From positions 10,418 through 62,907 of the forward strand of contig NW_004191654.1 of NCBI RefSeq assembly GCF_000330505.1: DNA of 52,490 bases. The letters run 5' to 3'. Below are positions 42,727 through 52,304 of this stretch, in pieces. The notes below the pieces were generated by a model that saw only the letters and a program-made list of their open reading frames with translations, was not told the origin of the DNA and searched no databases. Source of the stretch: Entamoeba invadens IP1 (taxonomy: Eukaryota > Evosea > Mastigamoebida > Endamoebidae). The position numbers and the translations under genes are program-made. The stretch's first letter is position 1. Each line of letters starts with the position of its first letter.

Positions 42727-43322
42727 CTTTGGTTTTCTAAGTTCTATACTATAAACTTGTAATATCTGTATCTATTTCTTTTGTTTGTTATCTACTATAA
42801 TTTTTACTATAGTATCAATATAATAATTATTATATTATATTAGTAATAATATAATATTAACTATATATCTATATAATAAAAAAAACTATACATTATTAAT
42901 TTTATAATTATTGTTTTGAATAGAACATATAACTAGTTATTTTTAGTTTTTAATTTGTTTTTTTTTAAACTAGAATTAAATAATTGTTTTTTTATATAAT
43001 AATATTATATAAAATAATAAAGTTTTTCATTAAAAACCATTTACTAATTTATATAATAAATTGAATTATTGTTTTAATAAAAATACTAATAATGATTATT
43101 AAATAAAATAAGTTGTTTAATAATAAAAATTTAGTACAAAATCGTTATTAAACAATTTAAAACTTTACCATGATTCAAAGCAGTATATAATTAATATTTA
43201 TTAATTATTCCGTATTAAATAAATAATAAAGATTATAATAACTTTATAGTACAATAAAACAAACACACATAATACACATTAATTGAGAAAAACGTCAAAG
43301 TTGTCATTTACTCTGTGTCGAA
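42727..43322. other. AT-rich intergenic spacer
   Basis: No gene; A/T-rich with many TAATAATA repeats. Confidence 0.5.
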
Positions 43323-44822
43323 TCACACGAGAATACAGGAGAATGAAGGGATAGATTTTCCGAAGACTTCCAGTTGTTGTTGGAAAGCCGGATTTGGAGC
43401 AATGATTGGTCTGCAGTTGCGGACGAAGTTTGTAGCCTTCTTAAGGGACCATCTGTTCTTCTTCATCAAGAAGGCGATAACGATTGTCGCGCTTCTAGAG
43501 ACCCCAGCAAAACAATGGACCAGTACACCACCCGCTTCCATCCCCTTCTCAATGAAGTCGAAACATTCGTCAAACACCGCGGCGATGTTCTCTGTTGTGT
43601 TGTCCATGACGTTAACTACTTTGTAAGTGAAGACGCCGGGGTACATCGGTTGATAAGGCGCCACGGAGAGAATGTGGGTGATGCCGCACTCCTTCAAAAA
43701 GGTCTTGTTGAGAGCATTTGGGTAATTCCCAAGAAAGAGTCCGTCGATGATCTTGTCGCAACACCCAAACAACGAGATCTCAATTTTGCAGTTCCGAGGC
43801 CTCTTCTCTTCAAAGCCCGTCTTCACCCTGCCGGACTCAAAACTCAACCCAAGACTCTTTAAGTTGACGAGCGGCTTGAAAGATGGGTGATCGATGATTG
43901 GGCAGTTCGAGAAGTTGAGAGTGACCATATTCGTCAGTGTCGTGAGCTGGATTGGGATGACCGAGAGGGGGTTGTTTTTCAAATCGATCGTTCGTAATTC
44001 CTTGTACTTGAAAAGATCGTCAGGGCACATGTACAAATTGCAGAACTCAAGCTCGATGTGTTGTAACGAGTGGATTTGAGACAAAAACTTCTCGATGACT
44101 TCTTTACGGCACAAACTCATTTTGAGAGACACTAGCTGTGACGTGTGGAGGACAAGAGGAAAGTCAAACGCCAATTTCTGTGGGCAAAGGTGTTCGGTGC
44201 CGACTTTTTGTAGTGCGAAGTTGACGCTCTTGCGTGTCGTTTTGTCAACGAAAAATTCGACGCCGTTTGCAACAAGAGTAGTGAGGTTGTCGCATTTAAT
44301 TTCAAGCGACGAAAACGTGCACTGAGAGCAATCGAGCGCTGTTAGTTTTGCATTTTCTATCTTCAATTCGGTTACAAGCGTCCGGCTAATAGAGAGGCTC
44401 TCTACACAACTCATTCCTTCTAACTTTTGCAGTGGGTTGTCTGAGCAATTCAGTACCTTAACACTGAGTGGATAGTTTAATGAGCTCAATTTATTACACG
44501 CGACGTTTAAAAACGTCAAATTTGTGAGTGTTGAAATAATATCTAAAGAAGTCAAATCGTTGTGGTGGAGTGACAGCATTTGTAAAGACGTAGGGAGTGC
44601 GTTGAGTGACTTCAAGTTGTTGAACTCCGCAGAAAGACCAGTAAGATTAGTAAAGACGGCTAACCCGTCCAGAGTTGTTATTTTTTCCGATGTCGTGTCG
44701 ACGTACTCCAACGACGGCTCGATGGTGTTGATGTACTCGAACATTTGGGGCATCAGCGCTTGAGGTACAGAGAGAACGTTGTACGCTCTCTTATTAAGTC
44801 CGCGCTTCCATTTCTCTTGCAT
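43323..44822 (-). CDS. Leucine-rich repeat dual-specificity phosphatase with C-terminal CaaX-like box
   Basis: 499 residues from ATG 44822. Residues 40-335 are leucine-rich repeats (units such as LQMLSLHHNDLTSLDIISTL and LRTIDLKNNPLSVIPIQLTT). From about 355 comes a dual-specificity phosphatase domain: IIDGLFLGNYPNA, then VVNVMDNTTENI with the likely general acid Asp407. The loop VHCFAGVSRSAT has the catalytic Cys437 and Arg443, and MKKNRWSLKKATNFVRNCRP follows. LRR plus DSP is an architecture known from Entamoeba and a few protists. The chain ends SCILV: Cys496 sits four from the end, a CaaX-type prenylation signal, so membrane attachment is likely. Intronless. Confidence 0.9.
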   Translation of the reverse strand: MQEKWKRGLNKRAYNVLSVPQALMPQMFEYINTIEPSLEYVDTTSEKITTLDGLAVFTNLTGLSAEFNNLKSLNALPTSLQMLSLHHNDLTSLDIISTLTNLTFLNVACNKLSSLNYPLSVKVLNCSDNPLQKLEGMSCVESLSISRTLVTELKIENAKLTALDCSQCTFSSLEIKCDNLTTLVANGVEFFVDKTTRKSVNFALQKVGTEHLCPQKLAFDFPLVLHTSQLVSLKMSLCRKEVIEKFLSQIHSLQHIELEFCNLYMCPDDLFKYKELRTIDLKNNPLSVIPIQLTTLTNMVTLNFSNCPIIDHPSFKPLVNLKSLGLSFESGRVKTGFEEKRPRNCKIEISLFGCCDKIIDGLFLGNYPNALNKTFLKECGITHILSVAPYQPMYPGVFTYKVVNVMDNTTENIAAVFDECFDFIEKGMEAGGVLVHCFAGVSRSATIVIAFLMKKNRWSLKKATNFVRNCRPIIAPNPAFQQQLEVFGKSIPSFSCILV

Positions 44823-45279
44823 TTCGTGATTGCCAAATTTTTGTAGTTTCTCTTTTTTTATTAACTTTTATAGCTTTTGTTATTATATATTTACTATAAA
44901 AAAGCTTTCACGTCATCGTTGTTTGTTGTATAAAAAATGTTATGTAATACTTCCAAAATACATAAAAGAATCTGTGGTTTTTTTTACCATAAATTATAAT
45001 ATATTGAACTATATTTAACAACCATTATCTGAAATACAAACTGACTTGGTGGCTTTGAAGTTTCGGGAATTCATTTCAAATGGCTTTTTGTTTTTCTTTA
45101 TTTTGTTTAAATTTAAAGGCGAATCAAAAAACAAATTCTATTTTAATAGCATTTTAATTATAGTCATAATTTACAGAAATCAAAAATATATAACATTTTA
45201 ATAACCTTTATCCATTCAAATGTTATATATAACATTTATTAAAGCAATAATTTTATAATTGAAAAAACTTTAAAAAGTG
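44823..45279. other. Divergent intergenic region
   Basis: Upstream of the phosphatase (minus) and ORC4 (plus); A/T-rich. ATGTTATATATAACAT near 45219 is a short palindrome. Confidence 0.45.
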
Positions 45280-46907
45280 ATGGAGATTGTGTTTGAGCGA
45301 GTGAATGAGTTGAACACGGCAATCTTTTTGAATGTGAAATGTTTGAGTCAACTTCAACAAAAAATCCGAAAATTAGACAAGGAGGAGATTGGCTCGATTT
45401 CCTTTGTGATTGGGGACGAAGAAAATGAGTTGTCACAGATCATGGACGTTCTCTCTTGTTCACAACAAAACGACCGAAGCCGTCCAGTGAGTCCCGAGAT
45501 TCATTCTTCTCTTGAAGATTCCATTGAACTTGAGTTTTGTGATTTTGAAGAGGAAAACCCTGAAGAAACTGTAGTGTTTCCTTCGCAACTTTCTTCCTCT
45601 CAGATTTTACCCACACAAAGTTCTCAAAGTGGAAATTTCTCACGACTTTTCGCACTCAATCCCAGTCACAGTTTTCAATCCACAATTGAGACGTTCCCAC
45701 CACTCCCAATTTATCAAAAAACGACAAACAAAATCTCATACATCTCAATTAATGCTCTCACTCTATTTTCTCCTCAAGATTTCTTTAAAACACTGACACT
45801 CAAAATATCAACCATTTTCAAGAGCTGTGGCTTCAAAACTCCTCTCCGCAAATTTCAAAGCTTCAAAGTCTTTTTCAATTGGGCAAAGAACATCTCCGGT
45901 TTCAGATTCGTCATCATCATCACACACGCAGACGTCTTCCTCAAGAAGTTTTTGAATTTGTTTTATGAAGTCACCGATTCGTTTTTAACGGCATTTAATA
46001 ACAATCACATCGCTATTATTTTTCTATCTCTTACCGTTTGTCAATTTACTATTACTAACTAGTATAATAATAGCAATACTATCGTCCATCAGATAGATTC
46101 CATTTTATAGTTTATATATTATAAATATCAGAGCATATAGTAAATAGTATAATATATAGTATAAATATTAAAATAATATAGTATATAAACCAAAGTAGAA
46201 AATATAGTAAAAAATATAATAATGAATAGGATAATTTTATTGATAAGAAAGTCAATTCGCGCATTTCGTTTGGGAAAAGTTTGATAGGTCTTCATGGTCC
46301 TACGACGTATATAGAATACAACCGGCTCTTTTATCAAATGACAAGCTTTCCGACGAAAACGGAATGGAACCGGATGCTTCAAGAGAAGTATAATACGACG
46401 TTAGAGGACCTTTTCCAAATGAATTGTAGTGTGAATGCCCTTCGTCAATTTTCAAAGAAGGTTTTACTCTTAAATCGCCCATACTTTGAGAAGAAGAGTG
46501 AGTTTCGAGTACTTGATTCGCTTCAAATGTTCTTTCAAAGTGGAGGATCAAGTCTCACCCCTTTTGACTTTGTCATGCTGATGGGGATCTTCCGCCTTTC
46601 ACAGATTGAATTGAACGAGGTGATGGGGATAGGCGAGCTCTGTAGTTTCTTATATCAAAATGTGAATGGGATTGAAGCACTTCAGAACATTAAAGAGTCA
46701 TTCTTAACGGTTTCTGATTATCACGTCAAGTCTCTAATTACTTTACAACGCAAAGGGTTCATCACTTTCAATGCGGAGAAGTCGACGGTATCTCTGAAAG
46801 TGACGCAAATCACTTTAAATAGTATTTTAGAGACGTATTCCACTTTCCCGACATACTCTAGTCTCGTTAAATGGGCATCCCTCTTACAATTAGTCTTTCA
46901 AAAGTAA
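45280..46907 (+). CDS. ORC4: Origin recognition complex subunit 4-like protein, two exons
   Basis: Exons 45280-46035 and 46230-46907 join in phase 0 across a 194-bp intron (GTTTGT...TAG) to 477 residues. Start chosen at ATG 45280; a GTG lies just before. Around the splice, FLNLFYEVTDSFLTAFNNNH, then IAIIFLSLT and NFIDKKVNSRISFGKSLIGL, parallel the ORC4 stretch with LLYNLFD...KRVKSRFS. The C-terminal part, LTPFDFVMLMGIFRL, GIEALQNIKESF, LITLQRKGFITF and YSSLVKWA, fits the ORC4 winged-helix end. The N-terminal 150 residues are acidic and Ser-rich. No Walker A motif is visible and Walker B is degenerate (FVIIITHADVF). Role: DNA replication origin binding. Confidence 0.72.
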
Positions 46908-46933
46908 TTTATTGTTCACTCCAAACATTTGAA

Positions 46934-47341
46934 TTACATTGGTGGTCTTCGCCCATTGTATTTCCCATACTTCTCATCGATGTGTTTCTGCACCTCCCCT
47001 TCTGAATGATCAACTATTAACATCTTCTCGTTCAATACTATCCCATTCAAGTTATCTACAGCTAACACACAACTCTTAGGGTTCTTGTACGTTAATAGGC
47101 AGAAACCCTTGTGCCGGTCCCCCTCGCTATCCCATGGCATATGGATATCAATCACTTCTCCATATTGTGAAAAAACAACAATAATGTCCCCTTCATTCAA
47201 CTCAGGCGCTATCCCTCCTATATATATTTCTCTATTCTCTTTATATCGATAATGCCAACTACTCTCATACGTACTCGAAAACTCTAAATCTTGTTCGCTT
47301 AGTCTTTGGATGTTTTGTTGTCGCTTTTGGAAGTTACTCAT
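46934..47341 (-). CDS. RRM protein of the RES splicing complex (Ist3/Snu17, RBMX2)
   Basis: 135 residues from ATG 47341. The N-terminal helix NIQRLSEQDLEF and the SSWHYRYK linker before the RRM are typical of RBMX2/Ist3 (compare VSWHxxYKDS). The RRM runs about 36-113. RNP2 is IYIGGI (39-44); RNP1 is KGFCLLTY (78-85). GDIIVVFSQYGEVIDI and SCVLAVDNLNGIVL are near-identical to the family. A short tail follows. Ist3, Bud13 and Pml1 form the RES complex, which helps activate the spliceosome. Consistent with an intron-containing genome. The stop is 27 bp from the ORC4 stop: tail-to-tail. Confidence 0.9.
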   Translation of the reverse strand: MSNFQKRQQNIQRLSEQDLEFSSTYESSWHYRYKENREIYIGGIAPELNEGDIIVVFSQYGEVIDIHMPWDSEGDRHKGFCLLTYKNPKSCVLAVDNLNGIVLNEKMLIVDHSEGEVQKHIDEKYGKYNGRRPPM

Positions 47342-47778
47342 CTCCTTAATACCAGTTCCTTTTATCGGGTTTTTATCACTTCAATTCTATCGCAACTCAT
47401 GCCGATATCTTTGTTTAGTCGTTTGTTGATTGTATATAATAATATTATAATAATTATATTATTACAAAAGTAATTTAATTCAATTAATATTTATACTATT
47501 ACTAATACTCTTTCATAATATTATAATATTATAATATATAATAATAATTGCAATTTACTATAAATAATAGTAAATAATATTATATTATAAATTTATTAAA
47601 AATTTATTAAAAATACTAGTAAATAACATTTTATTATATTTTACTATAAAAATACTACTAATAATAGTTGGATTAAAAAATTATTATACATACTAATACA
47701 TGATATTAAATAACATTCTATACCAATTAACTATATACATATAATAAGAATAGTACTAACAAAGTGTAACACCATGAT
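47342..47778. other. AT-rich intergenic spacer
   Basis: No gene; very A/T-rich, with ATAATATTATAATAT-type repeats between the RRM and CDC50 genes. Confidence 0.5.
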
Positions 47779-48720
47779 TTACCACCTCAAGAATCTTTTA
47801 TCAGCGAATTTTCGTGGGGACGTCTTAGTGAGTATGAACAGGAGTATTGCGATGATGACGAATACCCCACCAACGGCCATATAAATAATTCCGAGTGCTG
47901 GGTTTTTTGAACCGAAGACGGAAGTAGTTGCTAGGATGATAGTTTTAGTTCCACCGAATGAAGTGACGGGGAAATTATTGACTACAGTAACTGTGATGTT
48001 TCCCTTGACTTCATCGACGTTATTAATAATACCTGTGAGTTTTCTGAAAGTCGAGCTAACCGCTGGTCTCATCCAATTAATGAAGTCTGGGTCGGTATAA
48101 TCGTCTACTACAGAGATTCCGTTCTTTTCCTTTGGGTTTTTAAACAAGTTCTTATCGCTCTTCCAGTTGATTTTATCCTTTTCCAATACAAGTTCCGTTG
48201 CATTCCCCGCGGTCCCAATATCGATCTTAAACGTGTCATTAAAGAATGACGCAGCAACAAGTCCGCACGGCTCATAGAAGTCTTCCGGCTTCGTCGAATC
48301 GTTCAGCGAGACTCGTGGCGCGCAGTCCGAGAGGTCGTTGTATTTCGTGATAGCCGCGCCCTTCAATTGTTTATTCGAGCGTGAGCGTAAGTACTCCCGA
48401 TGGTTCTGATAGAAGTTCGTTAATTCATAATACACGTATACAGGTGTTTTCATCGGTTTGGTCACGGTGAATGTGAATTCACAGGGGACATTGGGCTTAC
48501 AGTTCACCGGGGAATTTTCCCCGACATACATGACGGAGTACTCTTGACATTGGTTGGTGACTACAAAGACGGCGATACCGATCGGTATAAATATGAGCCC
48601 GGTGATCAGGAAAAATAAGATCACGGTTATAGGACGATATAATGGAACACAACTACGCATTTCTTGTTGCTTGAATGACGTCGAAAACGTCTTGGTGACG
48701 AGGTTCTTCACACCACTCAT
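47779..48720 (-). CDS. CDC50/LEM3-family subunit of P4-ATPase lipid flippase
   Basis: Best start ATG 48720 (MSGVKNLVTKTFSTSFKQQE); the longer frame uses TTG. 313 residues with two membrane segments, about 34-56 (ITVILFFLITGLIFIPIGIA) and 285-306. The opening FKQQEMRSCVPLYRP before the first span is the family signature (FKQQ..P.W.P). Several Cys lie in the outer domain (CKPNVPCEF, DCAPR, EPCGLVAASFFNDTF). VYVYYELTNFYQNHREYLRS and SFFNDTFK are classical CDC50 blocks. The protein escorts and activates P4-ATPases, which move phospholipids to the cytosolic leaflet. Intronless. Confidence 0.92.
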   Translation of the reverse strand: MSGVKNLVTKTFSTSFKQQEMRSCVPLYRPITVILFFLITGLIFIPIGIAVFVVTNQCQEYSVMYVGENSPVNCKPNVPCEFTFTVTKPMKTPVYVYYELTNFYQNHREYLRSRSNKQLKGAAITKYNDLSDCAPRVSLNDSTKPEDFYEPCGLVAASFFNDTFKIDIGTAGNATELVLEKDKINWKSDKNLFKNPKEKNGISVVDDYTDPDFINWMRPAVSSTFRKLTGIINNVDEVKGNITVTVVNNFPVTSFGGTKTIILATTSVFGSKNPALGIIYMAVGGVFVIIAILLFILTKTSPRKFADKRFLRW

Positions 48721-49305
48721 CGCTGACTGTGGGTTTCGAGTTTGTATTATATATTTCTTTTTTTTGGCAAGCAAAAAATGAGTGAATGAGTGAGTTCGAT
48801 ATGGTTTATTGTTAATTCTTTTTACTTGAGTTTTATCATTGTTTGATGAGATTGTTTATCTGGGATTAAACCCGCCAAAATTGGGATTTTTTTCTTTCGT
48901 TCGTTTGGTAAAAGTTTTCGAGTTTTTTATCAGAGCTTAAATTATTTGATATGAAATAAATTACTTTTAAACTTGTTTTGTGCTCTGATATAGAAATGTT
49001 CTCATTATTTTTGTTGATTTTTTGAGCAACAAAACTAATCTGGTTTCAAAATTTTATTTTTTTTATTAGAAATAATAGTTAAAATAACTATATTAAACTA
49101 TTAATGGAGTTTTAAAAAACAAACAGAAAATAAAATGTATCTTCGCTGGGTTTATTTAATAGTAAAAATGTTATTAATTAATAACATACGTACTAAAAAA
49201 ACAAAATTTGTATTTATTAATAAACCAAAATAAAAGTAAAATATACTAACAAAAAATACTAAAATAAACCAAAATTTTGATAATCGAATGTCGAGTTCAG
49301 TCCTT
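48721..49305. other. AT-rich intergenic spacer
   Basis: Between CDC50 (upstream side) and LTV1 (downstream side). No gene recognised; several CTTGTTTTG-type words only. Confidence 0.45.
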
Positions 49306-50325
49306 TCAAATTTCTTTTTTTGCTGTTTTTTTCTTTGTGACTGTTTTTTTGACTGGGGTTTTGATGATTTTTGGTTTGTTAATTTTTTTGTTTTTGTTTT
49401 CTGCTTTTTTGATTTTTTCTTTTTCGTGGTGTTGGAGTATATCATCGGTGATGACTGTTGTGATGACGACTTTCTCTGTTTTGTCTTCTTCTCTTTCCAT
49501 TCGTTCCGCTTGTTGTAGAATGATTTTTGGGTCGATTATTAAGTCATCTGGTGTGATGATGTCCTTCTCGTTACTCCGTTGAAATTTCTCTTCACGTGTG
49601 AGTTGTTGGCGTTGTGGTGCTAATTTCTTGTTTTTCTTATTTTTCTTTTGTTCCGTCATTTCGAAGTTTTTAATAACTGCCTTCACGTCGTTGTCGTCAA
49701 TCTCAAGATAATCTTCATCGAAGTCAATGTCATCAATGGGATTCCCATGCGGAAACTTAACGGCGTTTTCTGCGTTTTCATCTGAGTCGTTACTGAACTC
49801 CTCGTCATCTTCGAACTCTAATTTCCCTTTGTGATTCTTTGCTGTCACTTTTGATTCATCAAATTTCTCATATTCCTCATCACCATCGTCATCCCACTCA
49901 TTTAGGGTTTGCTCAAATTCTTTGTCAATTGCTCGAAGCTCTCTTAAGTCTTTATGTGAAACTTCTTTTTTTTCTTCAGAAACTTTCTTTTCGGGTTGAA
50001 CGAATTCAGAAAGGTTTTTTTCTAAAAAGTTTTCGTCGAATTGATTGTCGGAACCCTCTTCTTCCGCTTCATTCAACATGGCTAAAATTTCGGGATCAAT
50101 GTCATCTGGAATATCTTCTGCTTTATTAATAGTGTCCTCTCCTCGATTTTCTGGCTGTAAAATTTTACCATCTTGTTGAACAAAAACTCCCCACCCACGT
50201 TCAGCAAAGTGTTTCGAATAATCATACCCGTCATCAGGAAAATCTCCATATTCTAAATCTAATTTACGAATGCCATTCTCGTCTTTTGAAAACACATCGG
50301 ACGGTCCTGTTTCTTTGCTTTCCAT
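49306..50325 (-). CDS. LTV1: LTV1-like 40S ribosome biogenesis factor
   Basis: ATG at 50325 (MESKETGPSD); the frame before it has only TTG. 339 residues, strongly acidic with a Lys-rich end. The conserved N-terminal motif DFPDDGYDYSKHFAERGWGV matches LTV1 (LPxDGYDYSxHxxxxG). IPDDIDPEILAMLNEAEE, LRAIDKEFEQTLNEWDDD and LTREEKFQRSNEKDI follow as in the family. The C-terminus is a long KK-rich tail (KKTVTKKKTAKKEI). LTV1 acts in late 40S maturation and helps place uS3 at the beak. Human LTV1 is about 475 residues, so this is a short form. Intronless. A TAACCCTA motif is 23 bp upstream. Confidence 0.85.
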   Translation of the reverse strand: MESKETGPSDVFSKDENGIRKLDLEYGDFPDDGYDYSKHFAERGWGVFVQQDGKILQPENRGEDTINKAEDIPDDIDPEILAMLNEAEEEGSDNQFDENFLEKNLSEFVQPEKKVSEEKKEVSHKDLRELRAIDKEFEQTLNEWDDDGDEEYEKFDESKVTAKNHKGKLEFEDDEEFSNDSDENAENAVKFPHGNPIDDIDFDEDYLEIDDNDVKAVIKNFEMTEQKKNKKNKKLAPQRQQLTREEKFQRSNEKDIITPDDLIIDPKIILQQAERMEREEDKTEKVVITTVITDDILQHHEKEKIKKAENKNKKINKPKIIKTPVKKTVTKKKTAKKEI

Positions 50326-50348
50326 TGTTAACTTCAAAGTTTGTTATG

Positions 50349-50356
50349 TAGGGTTA
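50349..50356 (-). promoter_or_regulatory. TAACCCTA motif upstream of LTV1
   Basis: Gene-sense TAACCCTA, 23 bp before the start codon. Confidence 0.4.
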
Positions 50357-50674
50357 GTATAACTTATTTACTATCAATTATTCATGTATATATTATTAAT
50401 TATGTTGTATTTATATTATTTGTATTAGATCGATATTAACTGTTTAATAAGATTATTATAGTTATTCTATTAATATATAGAATTTAAATTAAATAATTTA
50501 TGAAAATTGTAATTGTTTGTTTAATTGATTTACAGTTTCCTTCACTCGGTTTTCAATAGCCACCATTTAAAATAATACATTCCTCAAAAAAATAAAAAAT
50601 TCGTCAAAAAAATAAATGGTTTTGTCACGTGTTTAATTTGGACTTGACGAAAAATAATTCACTCATCATTTAAA
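50357..50674. other. AT-rich flank of mariner element 2
   Basis: No gene. Two copies of a TCAAAAAAATAAA word and a CATTTAAAATAAT word (50563, 50668) resemble motifs inside the neighbouring inverted repeat. The element may extend outward into this stretch. Confidence 0.45.
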
Positions 50675-50860
50675 ATAATTAGGTCAGTCAAAAATATAAA
50701 ACAAATTTCATAAAATAAACCAAATTTAAATTATTTATTTTTCTTTCATGAAAAATAAACAGCCATCACAAATTTAACTGGTTCCATCATTTAGAATAAT
50801 ATAAATTATTTTTTCATTATTTAATTTTCATCAATTAAAAAACCACAAAAATATTCTCAA
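50675..50860 (+). repeat. Left inverted repeat of mariner element 2
   Basis: Reverse complement of 52305-52490, no mismatch found by eye. Confidence 0.88.
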
Positions 50861-50916
50861 ATTATATAAATATATTTTAATATTAAAATCATAAAAAGAA
50901 ATAGTATTGAATTAAA

Positions 50917-52269
50917 GATCCTTTCTTGCATAAACTTTTCTCCAAACTTCATTTCGACATCGTTGCATTGTTGCATTTACTTCATGGACCTGCAGCTCTT
51001 CAAAACTTTCTTTTATTTGTGTTACCAAGTGTCCAAGATTTTCCCATGTTCTTATTTTTGTTTCAACGCGACGTTTCCAAAATCCAAAAACATTTTAGAT
51101 CGGATTCATTTTTGGAGAATATGCAGCATTATAGACCACACAATGATTGGTGCCTTCGACAATTTCTTCCACGTCATCATGAATTTTGCAATTATCACAC
51201 CAAAAGACGGCTCTAATCCCAGCATCATCATACTTTTGTATTAATCGTTTGAAGTAGGCGTTATAAACTTGTTTATCGTTACATCCACACACCAAATCAC
51301 AATAAGACATTCCACCGCTGTCTATAGCAGCAGTGCATGAAAGTCTCATACCATTTTTTAATTTAGTCGAGAAACATTTTGCCCACTTCGCTCCATCCAT
51401 TAACAAATGTGCAAGCAATAGTCCATGCTGTTTCATCAACACGCACCCATGTGTACCCAGCATTAAGTTTACCATTCAGATTATTCACAGCTTCGATTCG
51501 TTTATCTTTGTTTTCATCTGTGTTAGAATTTGGACCTCTGTTTATTACTCGTTTGAAAGATAACACGGGAATGTCTTGATATTTGTTTCCTTTTATTTGG
51601 CCCTTGACCATTCTCAAGAACGTTGACTCTGATGGCACTTCCTTATCAGCTTCTTTAAGTAAAGTTTTCAATATTTCTTTGTTTTCTTCATCTTCTTCCA
51701 TTGCTTCGAATCTATCTTTTGAGGTATCAAGAGTTGCCGGGTCAATGTATTCAACTTCATCTATGTTTTTTATTCCTTCAACAATAACAACTTCTATCAT
51801 TTTTCGACGTGTTTTTTCCATCGAAGAAGTTACCAATTCTTTAAGATACTTGTACACAAGAGGTATAAATGGAGTTATCCTGCTTTTACGGTTCTAGTGA
51901 TTTTTGGGATAAATATTTTCACCCTTTCTTAGTTTAACAAGTAAAGATTCACAGTATTTAAGTGGAATTCCGATTTCAAGGGAAAAATCCTCTGGATCTT
52001 TATTTTGATGTTCTCTAAATTCTTTCACCAATCTTTGTTTCAAATTAATACCTATTTTGTTGTATCTATGTTTATCTGTTGTTTCACTTTGTGGTCCAAA
52101 TTTTTTTTGGTCGTCCTCTTGGTCTTTTTAATTCAGAAGGTGGTATGAAAGGTTCTGAAGGCTGAGTTTCTAGTGGTGCACCTTGAAGTGGGTTTGGGGC
52201 GTTGTTGATATAATTGGCCCTTGCGTCTGGATCTCTTACATCAATATAATCAGCAGATGCTCTACTCAT
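50917..52269 (-). pseudogene. Mariner-type transposase with stop at the catalytic glutamate
   Basis: ATG at 52269. The N-terminal part ends in KRPRGRPKK, an AT-hook, and is out of frame after about 52085. A second piece (51857-51363) holds ESTFLRMVKGQ and WVRVDETAW, the first catalytic Asp. A frameshift near 51375 leads to the piece with the second Asp in CDNCKIHDD. AAYSPKMNPI is then followed by TAA at 51095-51097, in the position where element 1 has Glu (NPIEN). Past this stop the frame continues with NVFGFWKRRVETK for about 60 codons to 50917. It is inactive because of both the frameshifts and this nonsense codon. Confidence 0.85.
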
Positions 52270-52304
52270 TTATATTATTAGTTGTTTATTTTTATTTTTT
52301 TTAA

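Noticed and set aside
49277..49582. Long Phe/Ser-rich frames opposite LTV1 and similar shadows opposite UTP4, the phosphatase and the DPF protein
   Set aside because: Antisense shadows of well-supported genes.
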